Shown here: in pieces, positions 15,468-25,445 of the stretch | Layout: every line of letters begins with the position of its first letter | How positions within the stretch are numbered: the first letter of the stretch is position 1 | Assembly (NCBI RefSeq): GCF_014697625.1 | Contig: NZ_JACJSG010000003.1 | Span: 1 to 64,000 of the forward strand | DNA: 64,000 bases | Direction: 5' to 3' | Source of the DNA: Anabaena azotica FACHB-119 | GTDB taxonomy: Bacteria; Cyanobacteriota; Cyanobacteriia; Cyanobacteriales; Nostocaceae | The notes under the pieces: model-generated | What the model saw: only the letters and a program-made list of their open reading frames with translations | The model's database searches: none | What the model was told of the DNA's origin: nothing | Program-made: the position numbers and the translations under genes

Positions 15468-18400
15468 CTACTCCCCCATCTCTCCAGTCCCTAACCCCCA
15501 GATGAATAAGACATTTTCTAAGTCTTTTTCAAATCTGAGGGTCTTTACAAAGTCGGCTTCTTGGGAGAAGATAGAATCAATGATGATCATGTCAGGTTTA
15601 GCTGACAGAGCTTTGTGAATACATTCTTGGGGATCTGAGGCTTCGATGACGTTGTAGCCCTGAGCTTGTAAGACATCGGAAATGGTTTTTAAAGTAGACT
15701 CATTTTGATCAACAACCAAGACCTTTTTACTAGATGTAACTTGGGTCAGCAATGAGCCGATTTCGTTGAGGAGTTGCTCTGTGTTAATGGGTTTGGTGAG
15801 ATAGCGGTCTATGCCAATGTGATAACCTCTTTCTTTATTTTCAATAATTGATAAGATAATGATGGGAATGTCTGCGGTTTGGGGGTCATTTTTGAGGACA
15901 GCTGCTACATCAAAACCGTTGATTTGCGGCATCATTACATCCATGATAATCAAATCGGGATGGATGATTTTGATTTGTTGAATCGCCTCCATGCCATCTT
16001 TAGCTTCGCGGACATTGTAGCCTTCGTTTTCTAGTTGTTGATGTAGTAATTCTCGAATGTGGGCATCATCATCGACAATGAGAATAGTTTTGCGTTTTTG
16101 GTTTGGTACAGTGTGAGTCGTGATAACGTGTTCTTTGAGTTGTTTGACTAGGGCATCGAGATTGAGATGAGTATTTGTTTGGCGATCGCTAGCATAAGTA
16201 GGTATGAGGAATGAGAATGTGCTACCTTTGCCTGGTTCACTTTCCACCCAAATTGTACCCCCGTGATGATCAATAATTTGTTTGCAGATAGGTAATCCTA
16301 ACCCTGTACCTTTGGGTTTGTCGGTGAGGGTATCGCCAACTTGGCGGAATTTCTCAAATACTTTCGGCTGGTCTTCGGGTGCAATACCAATACCTGTATC
16401 GATGACGCTGATACACACACCATCGCTGCTTTGTTTGACGCGACAGGTGATAGAACCAGATTCAGTAAACTTGACAGCGTTGGAAATGAGATTGATGAGG
16501 ACTTGTAACAGACGATTGCGATCGCCTATGATCTGCGGCAATGGGGAATCAATTTCGCTAATCAGTTGCAAACCATTGCTTTCAAATAAGGCGGCTGTGG
16601 AATTGCTGGCCCATTCTATTAACTCACCCGGATTTATAGGCTGCATTTGCCATTCTACTTTTCCCGCTTCCATCTTGGCGATGTCTAAAACATCGTTAAT
16701 CAAAGATGTCAGTCTTTCGGCTTCCGACACGATAATATTCAAATTATCAGCTACGCGCTTGATGGTTTTTTGTAGCTTGCGGTCTTCGGTAGACAGTACG
16801 GGGAAGACATCTTTTTGTAGCTTTTCTTGAATGATGGAAGCAAAACCCAGGACGGAAGTGAGCGGTGTCCGCAACTCATGGGAAACCGTGGAAATAAAAT
16901 CAGTCTTCATCTTGTCAATTTCTTTTTCCACCGTCACATCCCGAATTAACAACGCCGAACCAAAGCAGGTAGCAGGCTCATTATCCGCCTTCCGCTTAAA
17001 TATGGCGGTCGCTACAGCTTGACCGATGCGTTCCTTCGCCAGATCCACCTCCGCCGCAAATACGTCACCGGGACGGGACTGGGTTCGTTCTACTAAATCT
17101 GCTAAACCAAATATTGGCAAGTCCCGATAATGTCCCTTGAGGTCATTGGCTGTAAATCCGTGCATCGCTAAAAACGCAGGATTGAAATGGGTGATTTGTC
17201 CTGTGGTATCTACTACTAACAAACCGTCCGCCAAGTTATCCAAAATGGCATTTAAACCTTGGGCTTCCGCTAGGGTATCTTGTAGTGCCGCAGTCCGTTC
17301 GGCAACTCTGGCTTCTAATTCTTGATTCAGTTGCCGTAAAGCGATTTCGGCTTGTTTACGAGCAGTAACATCAGTATTAATTTCTAACACCGCGCAGGGC
17401 TGACCATTGGCATCTCGTTGTAAAGTCCATCGGCTTTGTACGGTAATCAGCTGATCATCATGGGTGAGGTGTTGCACCTCTCCTTCCCAGTTGCCTTGCT
17501 GCAATAACTCGGCTGTAATCTCTTGTTTGGGTTTAGGAAAGATTTTTTTCAGAAAAGCGTAAATATACTGGTCTATCACTTCCTCTCGCGTCCAATGGTA
17601 GAGCCTTTCAGCTCCTTGATTCCAGTATAAGATTTTCTCGTTCATGTCGCGGACTATAATGGCATCGCTGGAATGGTTCAACATATCTAATAATCGTTGA
17701 TTTTCCGCTTCTGCTAACTTACGTTCGTGAATATCGGTGCAAGTACCTACCCATTCTTGAATACTGCCATCTGCGGCCAAGACCGGAACACCACATACAG
17801 AGAAGTAGCGATAATTACCATCTTTCCCAAGTATGCGATACTCGGTTTGGTAGATACTGCGGTTGCTATAGGCTGTATTCCAAGCTTGTGAGGTGTGGGT
17901 ACGGTCATCAGGGTGAATGGTTTCCACCCAGCCCCAACCCGCAATCTCAGCTTCACTTCTGCCTGTATAAGCCATCCAAGTAGCCAGTTCAGTACTGATC
18001 CCTTGCCCATCCGCAGTAGCCCCCCACACAATTTGTGAACTAGCTGTTACCAAAGAGCGATATCGTTCTTTGAGACGCTGATTTTCGGCTTCTGCTAATT
18101 TGCGATCGTGAATATCTGTACAAGTTCCTATCCATTCCCGGACAATACCATCTTCTTCAATCACAGGAGCGGCCCACACCCAAAAGTAGCGATAGTTGCC
18201 ATCCTTGCCGCGAATGCGGTATTCAACTTGATATTGGCTGAGGTTGGCTACGGCAATACCCCAGGCTTCTATGGTATAATCACGATCATCAGGATGAACT
18301 GCATCAATCCAACCTTCGTTTTCAGCTTCAGCTAAAGTTTGCCCTGTGTAAGCCATCCAGTCTTCCAGTCCAAAGCCAATCCCTTCCGGTGTACTGATCC

Positions 18401-18854
18401 AAACAATTTGTGTATTAGTTTTTATCAAAGAGCGGTATCTTGCTTCGCTCTGTTTTAAGATTTTTTCGGTCTGTTGGCGTTCTTGTTGAGCTTGTCTGAG
18501 TTCGCTAATATCCTCTACACTCGACCAGATTAGCTGCTTCCCATTGCGCTCAATCAATACACTGGAAACTCTTACTGGAACTAGGTGTTCATCTTGGTGT
18601 ATGTACTCCTTCTCATAGGGGACATAACAACCATTCTGTTCCAGGTTCTCTACCAAGGCTCGCTCAGTGGCAATATAGGTGTCTGGAGTAATTTGCCAAT
18701 AGTTGAGGTTAAGGATTTCGGCAACAGTATGCCCCAACATAGCAGCATAAGTAGGATTAACATCAATTAGCTGACCCTGTGTGTTCCATAATACTAGACC
18801 AACGGGACATTTTTCCCACAGGAGGTGATTATATTCATTAAGTTCGCTGGGCAT
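15468..18854 (-). CDS. Hybrid histidine kinase, five PAS domains, two receivers (second truncated)
   Basis: 1128 aa, no membrane segments. PAS domains lie at about 7-120, 137-260, 263-388, 390-500 and 530-640; the second and third are near duplicates (YRSLI...IVWISTPEG and YRSLV...IVWGATADG). The H-box is STVSHELRTPLTS with H659, then N, G1 (DTGIGI) and G2 (KGTGLGLPI) boxes. Receiver 1 has D972 (IIMDVMMP) and LTKP. Receiver 2 starts VLVVDQNES, but is cut short: the protein ends FIWGLGTGEMGE, with the tail encoded by a gggactgg-type repeat, so helix 4 to helix 5 and the conserved lysine are missing. Probably a redox, light or ligand sensor acting through the downstream regulator. Confidence 0.9.
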   Translation of the reverse strand: MPSELNEYNHLLWEKCPVGLVLWNTQGQLIDVNPTYAAMLGHTVAEILNLNYWQITPDTYIATERALVENLEQNGCYVPYEKEYIHQDEHLVPVRVSSVLIERNGKQLIWSSVEDISELRQAQQERQQTEKILKQSEARYRSLIKTNTQIVWISTPEGIGFGLEDWMAYTGQTLAEAENEGWIDAVHPDDRDYTIEAWGIAVANLSQYQVEYRIRGKDGNYRYFWVWAAPVIEEDGIVREWIGTCTDIHDRKLAEAENQRLKERYRSLVTASSQIVWGATADGQGISTELATWMAYTGRSEAEIAGWGWVETIHPDDRTHTSQAWNTAYSNRSIYQTEYRILGKDGNYRYFSVCGVPVLAADGSIQEWVGTCTDIHERKLAEAENQRLLDMLNHSSDAIIVRDMNEKILYWNQGAERLYHWTREEVIDQYIYAFLKKIFPKPKQEITAELLQQGNWEGEVQHLTHDDQLITVQSRWTLQRDANGQPCAVLEINTDVTARKQAEIALRQLNQELEARVAERTAALQDTLAEAQGLNAILDNLADGLLVVDTTGQITHFNPAFLAMHGFTANDLKGHYRDLPIFGLADLVERTQSRPGDVFAAEVDLAKERIGQAVATAIFKRKADNEPATCFGSALLIRDVTVEKEIDKMKTDFISTVSHELRTPLTSVLGFASIIQEKLQKDVFPVLSTEDRKLQKTIKRVADNLNIIVSEAERLTSLINDVLDIAKMEAGKVEWQMQPINPGELIEWASNSTAALFESNGLQLISEIDSPLPQIIGDRNRLLQVLINLISNAVKFTESGSITCRVKQSSDGVCISVIDTGIGIAPEDQPKVFEKFRQVGDTLTDKPKGTGLGLPICKQIIDHHGGTIWVESEPGKGSTFSFLIPTYASDRQTNTHLNLDALVKQLKEHVITTHTVPNQKRKTILIVDDDAHIRELLHQQLENEGYNVREAKDGMEAIQQIKIIHPDLIIMDVMMPQINGFDVAAVLKNDPQTADIPIIILSIIENKERGYHIGIDRYLTKPINTEQLLNEIGSLLTQVTSSKKVLVVDQNESTLKTISDVLQAQGYNVIEASDPQECIHKALSAKPDMIIIDSIFSQEADFVKTLRFEKDLENVLFIWGLGTGEMGE

Positions 18855-18931
18855 GGTTGTGGTTTCCTGATTGGTAGATGTGAGTAGGAGACAGGAACAT
18901 TGTTGTTACCGATATTCACGGTGGCAAAATG

Positions 18932-20953
18932 TTAATCTATGTGATTGGGGTTATGAGTAGGTTGAAGATTATAGAAACAGGACAACAAGGTGGCGTAAAG
19001 CTTCAACGAAATGGGGTGACGTTGGAAAATTTGGTAAATATCTTCAGATGATGTAGTCTCTAAGGAAGAATTACGTTGTGCCAGTCGCCGGATCAATTGA
19101 GCATGGCGGTTGAGCAATTCTTGCGGTCGGAGAATGGGGGTATTTGAGGGAATGAAGTTTTCTGAGTCGCTATTTTGTGGGGCTGTGTCTTTCTGGTCAG
19201 AAATTGAGTAACGTTGGGGAGCAACATCCATAGCCGAACAATGAACAGGAATTTGAATCCAGAATTCTGTCCCTTGTCCAGGTTGAGAACGACATTTAAG
19301 AATTCCCCTGTGTCTTTCTACTACAATTTGGTGGCTAATCGCCATACCTAGCCCTGTTCCCTTACCAACTTCTTTTGTAGTGAAGAAGGGATCATAAATG
19401 CGTTCCATGATCTCTGGCTGAATACCAGGGCCGTTGTCAGCAATGCGAATTACTACCCATTGGTCATCTATGGCTTCGGTACGAATAGTGATTTGGGGTG
19501 TAGTCAAAATTTCATGGTTAACAGTTGACAGTTGACTATTGACAGTTGACAGTTGACTATTGACTATTGACTGTTGACTATTGACTATTGACTGTTCTAA
19601 GGCATCAATAGCATTAGCCAAGATGTTCATGAACACCTGATTTAACTCTCCGGGGTAGCATTCAATTAAGGGAATGTCTGTGTAGTCTTTGATGACTTCA
19701 ATTGCTGAATGGTGAGGGGTGGATTTGAGGCGATGGCCGAGAATCATTAGTGTACCGTTGATACCGTCTTGGATGTTGACGGTTTTCATTTCTGCTTCAT
19801 CGTGGCGGGAAAAGTTTTTTAAGGATTTGACGATTTCCACAATGCGATCGCTACCTATTTTCATTGAATCTAAGAGTTTGGGCAAATCCTCTCTAATAAA
19901 TTCCAGGTCGATGGCATCTAATTCTACTTCTAACTCCGGCGGCATTTGTGGGATTAATTTCTCATATTCTTGCAGCAGGTGTAACAAGTCTTTTGCATAT
20001 TCGGCAACATATTTCAAGTTGCCGCAAATAAAGTTAACTGGGTTGTTGATTTCGTGGGCAACTCCGGCCATAAGTTGCCCCAAACTCGACATTTTCTCAC
20101 TTTGGATTAATTTGGTTTGGGCTAATTGCAACTCATGCAGGGCTTGTTGCAGTTTTTCTGTCTGGGCTTGAGCTTGGGCGGTGGCTTGAATGCTTTGCTC
20201 GTAGAGTAGAGCTTTTTCAATGGCGATCGCAGTTTGTGAGCCAAAGATACTCACGAGTTTGAGATGTTCGGCTTTGTATGCTTCGGTTTTGGTTGTACCG
20301 ATAGCGATCGCTCCTAGTATCCGCTCTTTTGCTCTCAATGGCACACAAATTAAGGCGTTGACGTTTTTTTCCTCATCGATTCGCTCATCGCTTTGTACAT
20401 TATTGATCAGCTCCGCCCGCCCAGTTTGCACAATGTAGCCAATAATTCCTTTATCTGGTTGCGGTTGGCTGAGGTGAAAAAATCTGCCAAATTCCGCAAT
20501 CACCTCAAAGGCACTTCCATCTGCGCTCAACAGTAAAATTATGCCCGCAGATGATTCAATTAGCTGATGCAATTCCTGAAGCACAAGTTGAGCAATCTGT
20601 CTAGTATCTAAACTTCTGGTCAGTTGTGTGGAAATATCCTCAAACAAATCTATTTCCTGGTATCGCTCCAGTAATTCTTTAGCCAGTACTTTCTTTTCCG
20701 CTTCTTGTTTTCCTACAAATGACAGCCAATTAGCTACTATGCTTGCTCCTGCTTCGCCAACCACCCAACCAATGATTTCTCCTGACACCTCAATTGGGTA
20801 GCGACTTTGTGCAGTTTGCTCCCCAATGCAGATAATTGGTGTACCATCCACCAACTCTACACTCACGGCTACGTTGATTTCGTTAACTAAGTCCTCCAGC
20901 AGAGCCAGTAACTCTTTCTTGTTCAGAATCTTTTTGAGGTTAACTACAGACAT
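18932..20953 (-). CDS. GAF-domain sensor histidine kinase with an in-frame STRR insert
   Basis: 673 aa. An N-terminal sensory region (about 1-90) is followed by a GAF domain (about 100-250), a coiled coil, a phosphoacceptor domain with GVAHEINNPVNF (H300), and an ATPase domain with NAIDAL, DNGPGI and GKGTGLGMAI. Between NAIDAL and the G1 box, residues about 453-482 read as a 7-residue repeat (SIVNSQQ SIVNSQL STVNSQL STVNHEI) encoded by a heptanucleotide STRR. Because 7 bp times 3 gives 7 codons, the frame is kept. A unique C-terminal tail of about 100 residues follows. It lies upstream of the hybrid kinase on the same strand. Confidence 0.9.
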   Translation of the reverse strand: MSVVNLKKILNKKELLALLEDLVNEINVAVSVELVDGTPIICIGEQTAQSRYPIEVSGEIIGWVVGEAGASIVANWLSFVGKQEAEKKVLAKELLERYQEIDLFEDISTQLTRSLDTRQIAQLVLQELHQLIESSAGIILLLSADGSAFEVIAEFGRFFHLSQPQPDKGIIGYIVQTGRAELINNVQSDERIDEEKNVNALICVPLRAKERILGAIAIGTTKTEAYKAEHLKLVSIFGSQTAIAIEKALLYEQSIQATAQAQAQTEKLQQALHELQLAQTKLIQSEKMSSLGQLMAGVAHEINNPVNFICGNLKYVAEYAKDLLHLLQEYEKLIPQMPPELEVELDAIDLEFIREDLPKLLDSMKIGSDRIVEIVKSLKNFSRHDEAEMKTVNIQDGINGTLMILGHRLKSTPHHSAIEVIKDYTDIPLIECYPGELNQVFMNILANAIDALEQSIVNSQQSIVNSQLSTVNSQLSTVNHEILTTPQITIRTEAIDDQWVVIRIADNGPGIQPEIMERIYDPFFTTKEVGKGTGLGMAISHQIVVERHRGILKCRSQPGQGTEFWIQIPVHCSAMDVAPQRYSISDQKDTAPQNSDSENFIPSNTPILRPQELLNRHAQLIRRLAQRNSSLETTSSEDIYQIFQRHPISLKLYATLLSCFYNLQPTHNPNHID
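19505..19597. repeat. STRR (cagttga type) inside a coding region
   Basis: About twelve heptanucleotide units of the form ttgacag / ttgacta run through the kinase gene. Similar STRR units occur in intergenic DNA elsewhere in the window (25227-25445, 54195-54238, 55775-55868), showing that the same repeat has expanded within an ORF. Confidence 0.9.
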
Positions 20954-21307
20954 AAAGCACCCTATCTAAAGTCTATGGTTGAATGAGCAGATTTCAATCA
21001 ACACAGTGACTACTGCCACAAAAGTTAAAAATATATCAATTTACTCTCAGTATTAGTCTGCCCAAAAAAATCGGCAGTGTAACGTTAAATCAGTTATCAG
21101 TAAGCCAGGGCCTATGGTGGGGCATTAGTGTAAACTTAAGCCTGGGCGAATGTAATGAGACTGTTCACTGTTAAAGTTAAACTGCCATAGTAAATCAAGT
21201 TGTAGAGATAGAGGATTTGACTAGTCCGGTGTCCGTTGTTTTAGGGAGGTACATATGTGCGCTTATTTACTTTGTTCTCCGATCATCCGTCAACCGTCAA
21301 CAGACCA
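20954..21307. other. Gene-free interval between the kinase start and the MFS 3' end
   Basis: About 350 bp with partial STRR (cagttatcagtaagccagg, ctgttcactgttaaag), and an inverted pair agccagggcctatggtgg / aagcctgggcg. It should include the kinase promoter, but none is clear to me. Confidence 0.5.
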
Positions 21308-22501
21308 TCACATACAAGTACAATATCTAAAGACAAAGAAGATGAGAATCGCAAACCCTACACCTGCATAAAATACACTATCAATTCCACCAAAGCCAAA
21401 AACTATACCCATCAAAAGCGGCCCCAAGGTTTGCCCTATTCCGAAAAATGTGCCGTTGACGGAAACAATTGTGGCTAAATATTCTTTTGGTGCTATATCG
21501 GTTAATAGGTTTTGGATGCTGGGAAAACCCATACCTAAACCGATGCCAAAAATTGTCGCAGGTATTAATAAAAACCAAGTGCTAGGCATCAAGGGAATCA
21601 GGAATAGAGCAAAAGCATACAAAATAAAAGATGCTTTAATTAAAGTTGTGGGTTGATATTTCCTAGCTAACCTACCTAATTGGGAAGCTGTAATTGTAAT
21701 TGCGACAGAAACACTAGATAATAATATGCCAATTGTTGCTGGTGGTTCTTTAAATTCATCACTAATTAGCTGTGGTAGATAAGTAACATAAGCGCCATAG
21801 AGTAGTACAAAATTAGCAGCACTGGCGGTAAAAAGACCCAATAATCGACGGTCTTTTAATACTTTTGTGGCATTATTTAAATATTCTTTGAGGTGGCGAT
21901 CGCCTTTTGGTTCTGGATTATCTAAACCAAATAGTACCAACAATCCAATCGGTAGAGCGACTATCGGCAAAATAAAGGGATAATACCAGCCCAACGTAGC
22001 CAACGCTCCCCCAATTGTAGGATAACTAGCTGTGCCAATACTAGTGACGCTAGCGTTGAAACCCATTGCCTCAGTGCGTCTAGTCCCTTGATACAAATCA
22101 CCAATCAAGGTAATACTGAGAGATAACAAAGAAGCTGCACCAATTCCTTGTAACAAACGCAACCACAGCAGTAATTCAAAATTCCCGACAAAACCGCAAG
22201 CCGTACCAGCGATGCCAAATAAGAGTAGTGAAGGAACAATAATCTTTTTCCTACCTAATCTATCAGCAAGTACACCAATTACGGGGCCTAAAATCACAGA
22301 TGGTAATGTAAACACTGTGATCAGTAACCCCAGGTTTTGAGGATCTACAGCCAAGGCTTTGGCTAACCCAGGAAAAGCAGGTGTTACACTAGAAACTCCC
22401 AGCACAGCTATTAAGCCGACTGCACAGATAATTTGAAAGTTTAGCTCTTGAAAAACTGGTTTACGTCGCTCGAATTTTTCTGATTCGTTGGCTGATTTCA
22501 T
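21308..22501 (-). CDS. MFS transporter, DHA1 drug/multidrug exporter type
   Basis: 397 aa with 12 predicted membrane helices. Motif A is GVLADRLGRKKI between helices 2 and 3, and LRLLQGIGAASLLSLSITLIGDLYQGTRRTEAMGF covers the helix 4-5 region typical of drug:H+ antiporters of 12 segments. It would export a small molecule using the proton gradient. Single gene, no adjacent regulator. The C-terminus FRYCTCM ends within a degraded gttgacgg repeat. Confidence 0.85.
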   Translation of the reverse strand: MKSANESEKFERRKPVFQELNFQIICAVGLIAVLGVSSVTPAFPGLAKALAVDPQNLGLLITVFTLPSVILGPVIGVLADRLGRKKIIVPSLLLFGIAGTACGFVGNFELLLWLRLLQGIGAASLLSLSITLIGDLYQGTRRTEAMGFNASVTSIGTASYPTIGGALATLGWYYPFILPIVALPIGLLVLFGLDNPEPKGDRHLKEYLNNATKVLKDRRLLGLFTASAANFVLLYGAYVTYLPQLISDEFKEPPATIGILLSSVSVAITITASQLGRLARKYQPTTLIKASFILYAFALFLIPLMPSTWFLLIPATIFGIGLGMGFPSIQNLLTDIAPKEYLATIVSVNGTFFGIGQTLGPLLMGIVFGFGGIDSVFYAGVGFAILIFFVFRYCTCM

Positions 22502-23932
22502 TGGGTTTATCTTGGTGACTCAGATGGGTGATTACACAAGTAACCCGAATATTACCACTAATAGGAAAGCAGCAAAATTTATCCTCCTACTCCGGTAGGA
22601 TGCAAAATCTTTCAATCATTCTCAGGCTAAACTACAAGTGAATAACTTATAGCGGATTGCAACCGGATAGAATACAGATTCATCTGCGTTCATACTAAGT
22701 TGCAGTCAAAGATAGTATCTTACTCTGCGCTACTTCTGTTTCCCCTCCTCTTAGTGGGACTTGAACATTTTTGAGGCAGAAATAAGGCTCAAACCTATAT
22801 AGGGCAAGGGAAACACACCGAAGGCTCAAAAGTGCTTCAAACCCAGATATATCAAGAAACTAGGTAAAACGATGTCAAAATCTTTTGGTGTATACGTTTG
22901 ATGATTTTTTCAGCCTACTTTTTGTCTAAGTCCCATTAAGCCATTTATCATTGCTATACAGCAGTTTGCCAGTGAGTGATAGGTACTTACGAGAAGTTCT
23001 GAGTGCAAAGCACAAGCTAGGCGATCGCGTTATCGATAGGGAGCATTAGTATAATTTTTGACTTTTCCGACAACCTCTGAGAGAGGTTGAGGAGCCAAGG
23101 GAGAAAATTTTGATTCGCCCTCTATTGAGAATTTTAGCTGCAAACAGTTAGTTAAATATTAAAAATAGTAAACTTTTTACCAGCAATAAATATTTATATA
23201 AGAAATTAGATTTTCTATTACTTGCGGAACTGCTTCTTGATAGTTAACTCTATCTTTAGAAAGTTGCTTGTATCAGTCATAAGAAATTAATTTACATCTA
23301 TAACAGTAGGGGTTAACTGGGCAAATAGACAGTTTCTTTCTGTTTGAAGGGAATAATGTAGATGTTTCATTTATTAGCACAAAATTACCTTATTTGCAAC
23401 AAAGCTGCTTATTCTATAAGAGTAAGTACAGCTTGGGAATTTTATTTTTTTTTATTCACTCTTTGTAAAGATTTATGCGGAAAAGTAACAATGCAAAATA
23501 ATTCATTTTTAAGATATTTCATGCTCTCATTTCTCAGTAATTAACAATAGCGATCGCTATATTAATAGGACTTAGGCAAGTGTCATAATCAAAGTAACTG
23601 TAGTGGACTGGCAAGGCTAAAATGTGGCAATAGGTTTGGATAAATTTGAACGCAGATGAACGCAGATGAACGCAGATGAACAAGATGATAGATTTTTCGC
23701 TAATGCACAAGTTTAGGCTTGCCACGCCAGTAGAGTGCGTTAGCCCCAATAATTTCCTACAGATTCAAGGATTTTCCACATCTGACGCACCCTACCCCAA
23801 GTGCTAGCGATCGCTACATTCAGTAGAACGACGTGGAAAAACCGAACTATGTCAAGAAAAGTAAAATAAGCTGAAACCTGCTTCCCTCCTGCCTCCTGCC
23901 AACAATAAATATTCACAACGACCTACTTAATA
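22502..23932. other. Long gene-free interval (1.4 kb) with repeats
   Basis: No ORF I would trust; a 60-codon frame at 23362-23544 has no family match or ribosome site. Contents: half of a tatagcggattgc element (22650-22695), a segment (about 22694-22738, gttgcagtcaaagatagtat) repeated at 31319-31365, a region bounded by tgggactt / aagtccca (22754-22935), and the nested element at 23566-23805. About 500 bp (22990-23530) is plain AT-rich DNA. Confidence 0.6.
23566..23805. mobile_element. Nested elements: family C inserted into a taggactta element
   Basis: Outer parts (23566-23600 and 23733-23805) match the intact element at 30064-30189 on both sides. The inner 128 bp (23603-23730) is a family C copy with ends gtggactggcaaggctaaaa and the complement ctggcgtggcaagcctaaac, flanked by TA at 23601-23602 and 23731-23732. 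The intact copy at 30064 shows the uninterrupted site (actgtagggtgcgt), so the TA was duplicated. The outer right terminus has been replaced by a HIP1-like gctagcgatcgct sequence. Confidence 0.85.
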
Positions 23933-25243
23933 ATGTTGTACCGACCAATAAACAAGCTGAAATTCATCCGCAAACAAGGTTTTTTGCTTGTAGGAGCCTT
24001 CCTAGCAACCCTGTTAGGTGTCATCTTGTTTAGTTGGGTAGCACTCGCCCAGCAACCAGTTACCCTGAATATGTTAATAACCGCCCCTGATGCTCAACCT
24101 TGGCGACAGGGATTAATTAGAGACTTTGAAACTGCCAACCCAGGCATTCGCCTTAACCTAGTTGAAGGGCCGAATGCAACTAATTTACTAGAAGACTTAT
24201 ACACCTCATCTTTTATCTTAGGTGAATCCCCCTATGACTTAATCAACATGGATGTCATTTGGACACCCAAGTTTGCTGCTGCTGGATGGTTGCTACCCCT
24301 AGACGATCGCATTTCTCAACAGGAGTTAGCAGCATTTTCGGCTAAAGATGTAGAAGGGGGACGTTACCAAGACAAACTATACCGCATTCCTATGCGTTCT
24401 GATGTGGGAATGCTCTACTACCGAGAAGATTTAATCAAACAAGCAGGACTCAAGCCCCCAGAAACCTTTCAAGATTTGCTACAAATTTCCCAAACCTTGC
24501 AGAAGAAAGACCAAGTGAATTGGGGCTATCTTTGGCAAGGTCGCCAATATGAAGGACTGGTGGCGATGTTTATCGAAGTTCTCGAAGGCTTTGGAGGCTT
24601 CTGGGTGAATCCCGATACTTTGGAAGTGGGACTAGATCGACCAGAAACATTACAAGCCATTGAGTTTCTGCGTAGTACGGTGAGGGAAGGCATTTCACCC
24701 CCTGGAGTCACAACTTATCAAGAAGAAGATACCCGGCGCTTATTCCAAAGTGGTCAAGTAGCATTTTTACGCAGTTGGCCTTACGCTTGGCCTTTAGCCC
24801 AAGCTGAAAATTCGCCAATTCAGGGCAAAATTGCCATAAAACCAATGGTTCACGCTCCTGGCCAGACGGGGGCTGCTTGTTTAGGAGGCTGGGGTTTAGG
24901 GATTGCCAAAAACTCTAGACATCCCGAAGAAGCTTGGAAAGCAATCCAATATTTTACCAGCAAAGAAGCACAACGCCGATTTATTTTGACCGCAGGCTTT
25001 GTACCCAGTCGCCAAGAATTGTTTACAGACCCAGAGATTGTTGCCAAATACCCCCACTATCCCCAACTATTGGAAGTAGTGAACAATGCAGTTTTGCGTC
25101 CACCAATTGCCCAGTATGCTCAAACATCAGACATTTTGCAACGTTACCTCAGCGCCGCCCTATCTGGTCGGATGGCTCCTGAACGAGCAATGCAGCAGGC
25201 GGCGGCGGAAACGCGCAGGCTGTTAGGGACAGTTGACAGTTGA
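23933..25243 (+). CDS. Carbohydrate ABC transporter, substrate-binding protein
   Basis: 436 aa. A basic start and long hydrophobic segment (about 17-38, ending ALAQQ) act as signal peptide or anchor. The mature sequence VTLNMLITAPDAQPWRQGLIRDFETANPGIRLNLVEG and LYRIPMRSDVGMLYYREDLIKQAGL are typical of family 1 sugar-binding proteins. It captures a sugar or glycoside outside the membrane for the two permeases downstream. The final residues GTVDS and the TGA stop are encoded by STRR units (gttgacag), so the original C-terminus may have been altered. Confidence 0.92.
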   Translation: MLYRPINKLKFIRKQGFLLVGAFLATLLGVILFSWVALAQQPVTLNMLITAPDAQPWRQGLIRDFETANPGIRLNLVEGPNATNLLEDLYTSSFILGESPYDLINMDVIWTPKFAAAGWLLPLDDRISQQELAAFSAKDVEGGRYQDKLYRIPMRSDVGMLYYREDLIKQAGLKPPETFQDLLQISQTLQKKDQVNWGYLWQGRQYEGLVAMFIEVLEGFGGFWVNPDTLEVGLDRPETLQAIEFLRSTVREGISPPGVTTYQEEDTRRLFQSGQVAFLRSWPYAWPLAQAENSPIQGKIAIKPMVHAPGQTGAACLGGWGLGIAKNSRHPEEAWKAIQYFTSKEAQRRFILTAGFVPSRQELFTDPEIVAKYPHYPQLLEVVNNAVLRPPIAQYAQTSDILQRYLSAALSGRMAPERAMQQAAAETRRLLGTVDS

Positions 25244-25445
25244 CAGTTGACAGTTGACAGTGAACATCACCTGATAACTGATAACTGATAACTGATAACT
25301 GATAACTGATAACTGACAACTGATAACTGATAACTGATAACTGATAACTGATAACTGATAACTGATAACTGATAACTGATAACTGATAACTGATAACTGA
25401 TAACTGATAACTGATAACTGATAACTGATAACTGACAACTGACTA
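25227..25445. repeat. STRR array forming the whole spacer of the ABC operon
   Basis: Starts as four acagttg units and continues as roughly 24 units of ctgataa with a few cagacaa-type variants (ctgacaa), ending ctgactaatgacta. It supplies the stop codon of the upstream gene and runs up to the ATG of the permease, leaving no recognisable ribosome binding site. Heptanucleotide STRRs are a known feature of heterocystous cyanobacterial genomes. The number of units is likely to vary between strains. Confidence 0.95.

Noticed and set aside
23362..23544. 60-codon frame in the 1.4-kb gap
   Set aside because: AT-rich chance frame without a ribosome site or domain.
25227..25445. CRISPR-like appearance of the repeat array
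   Set aside because: Units are 7 bp and directly abutting, with no spacers; this is an STRR.
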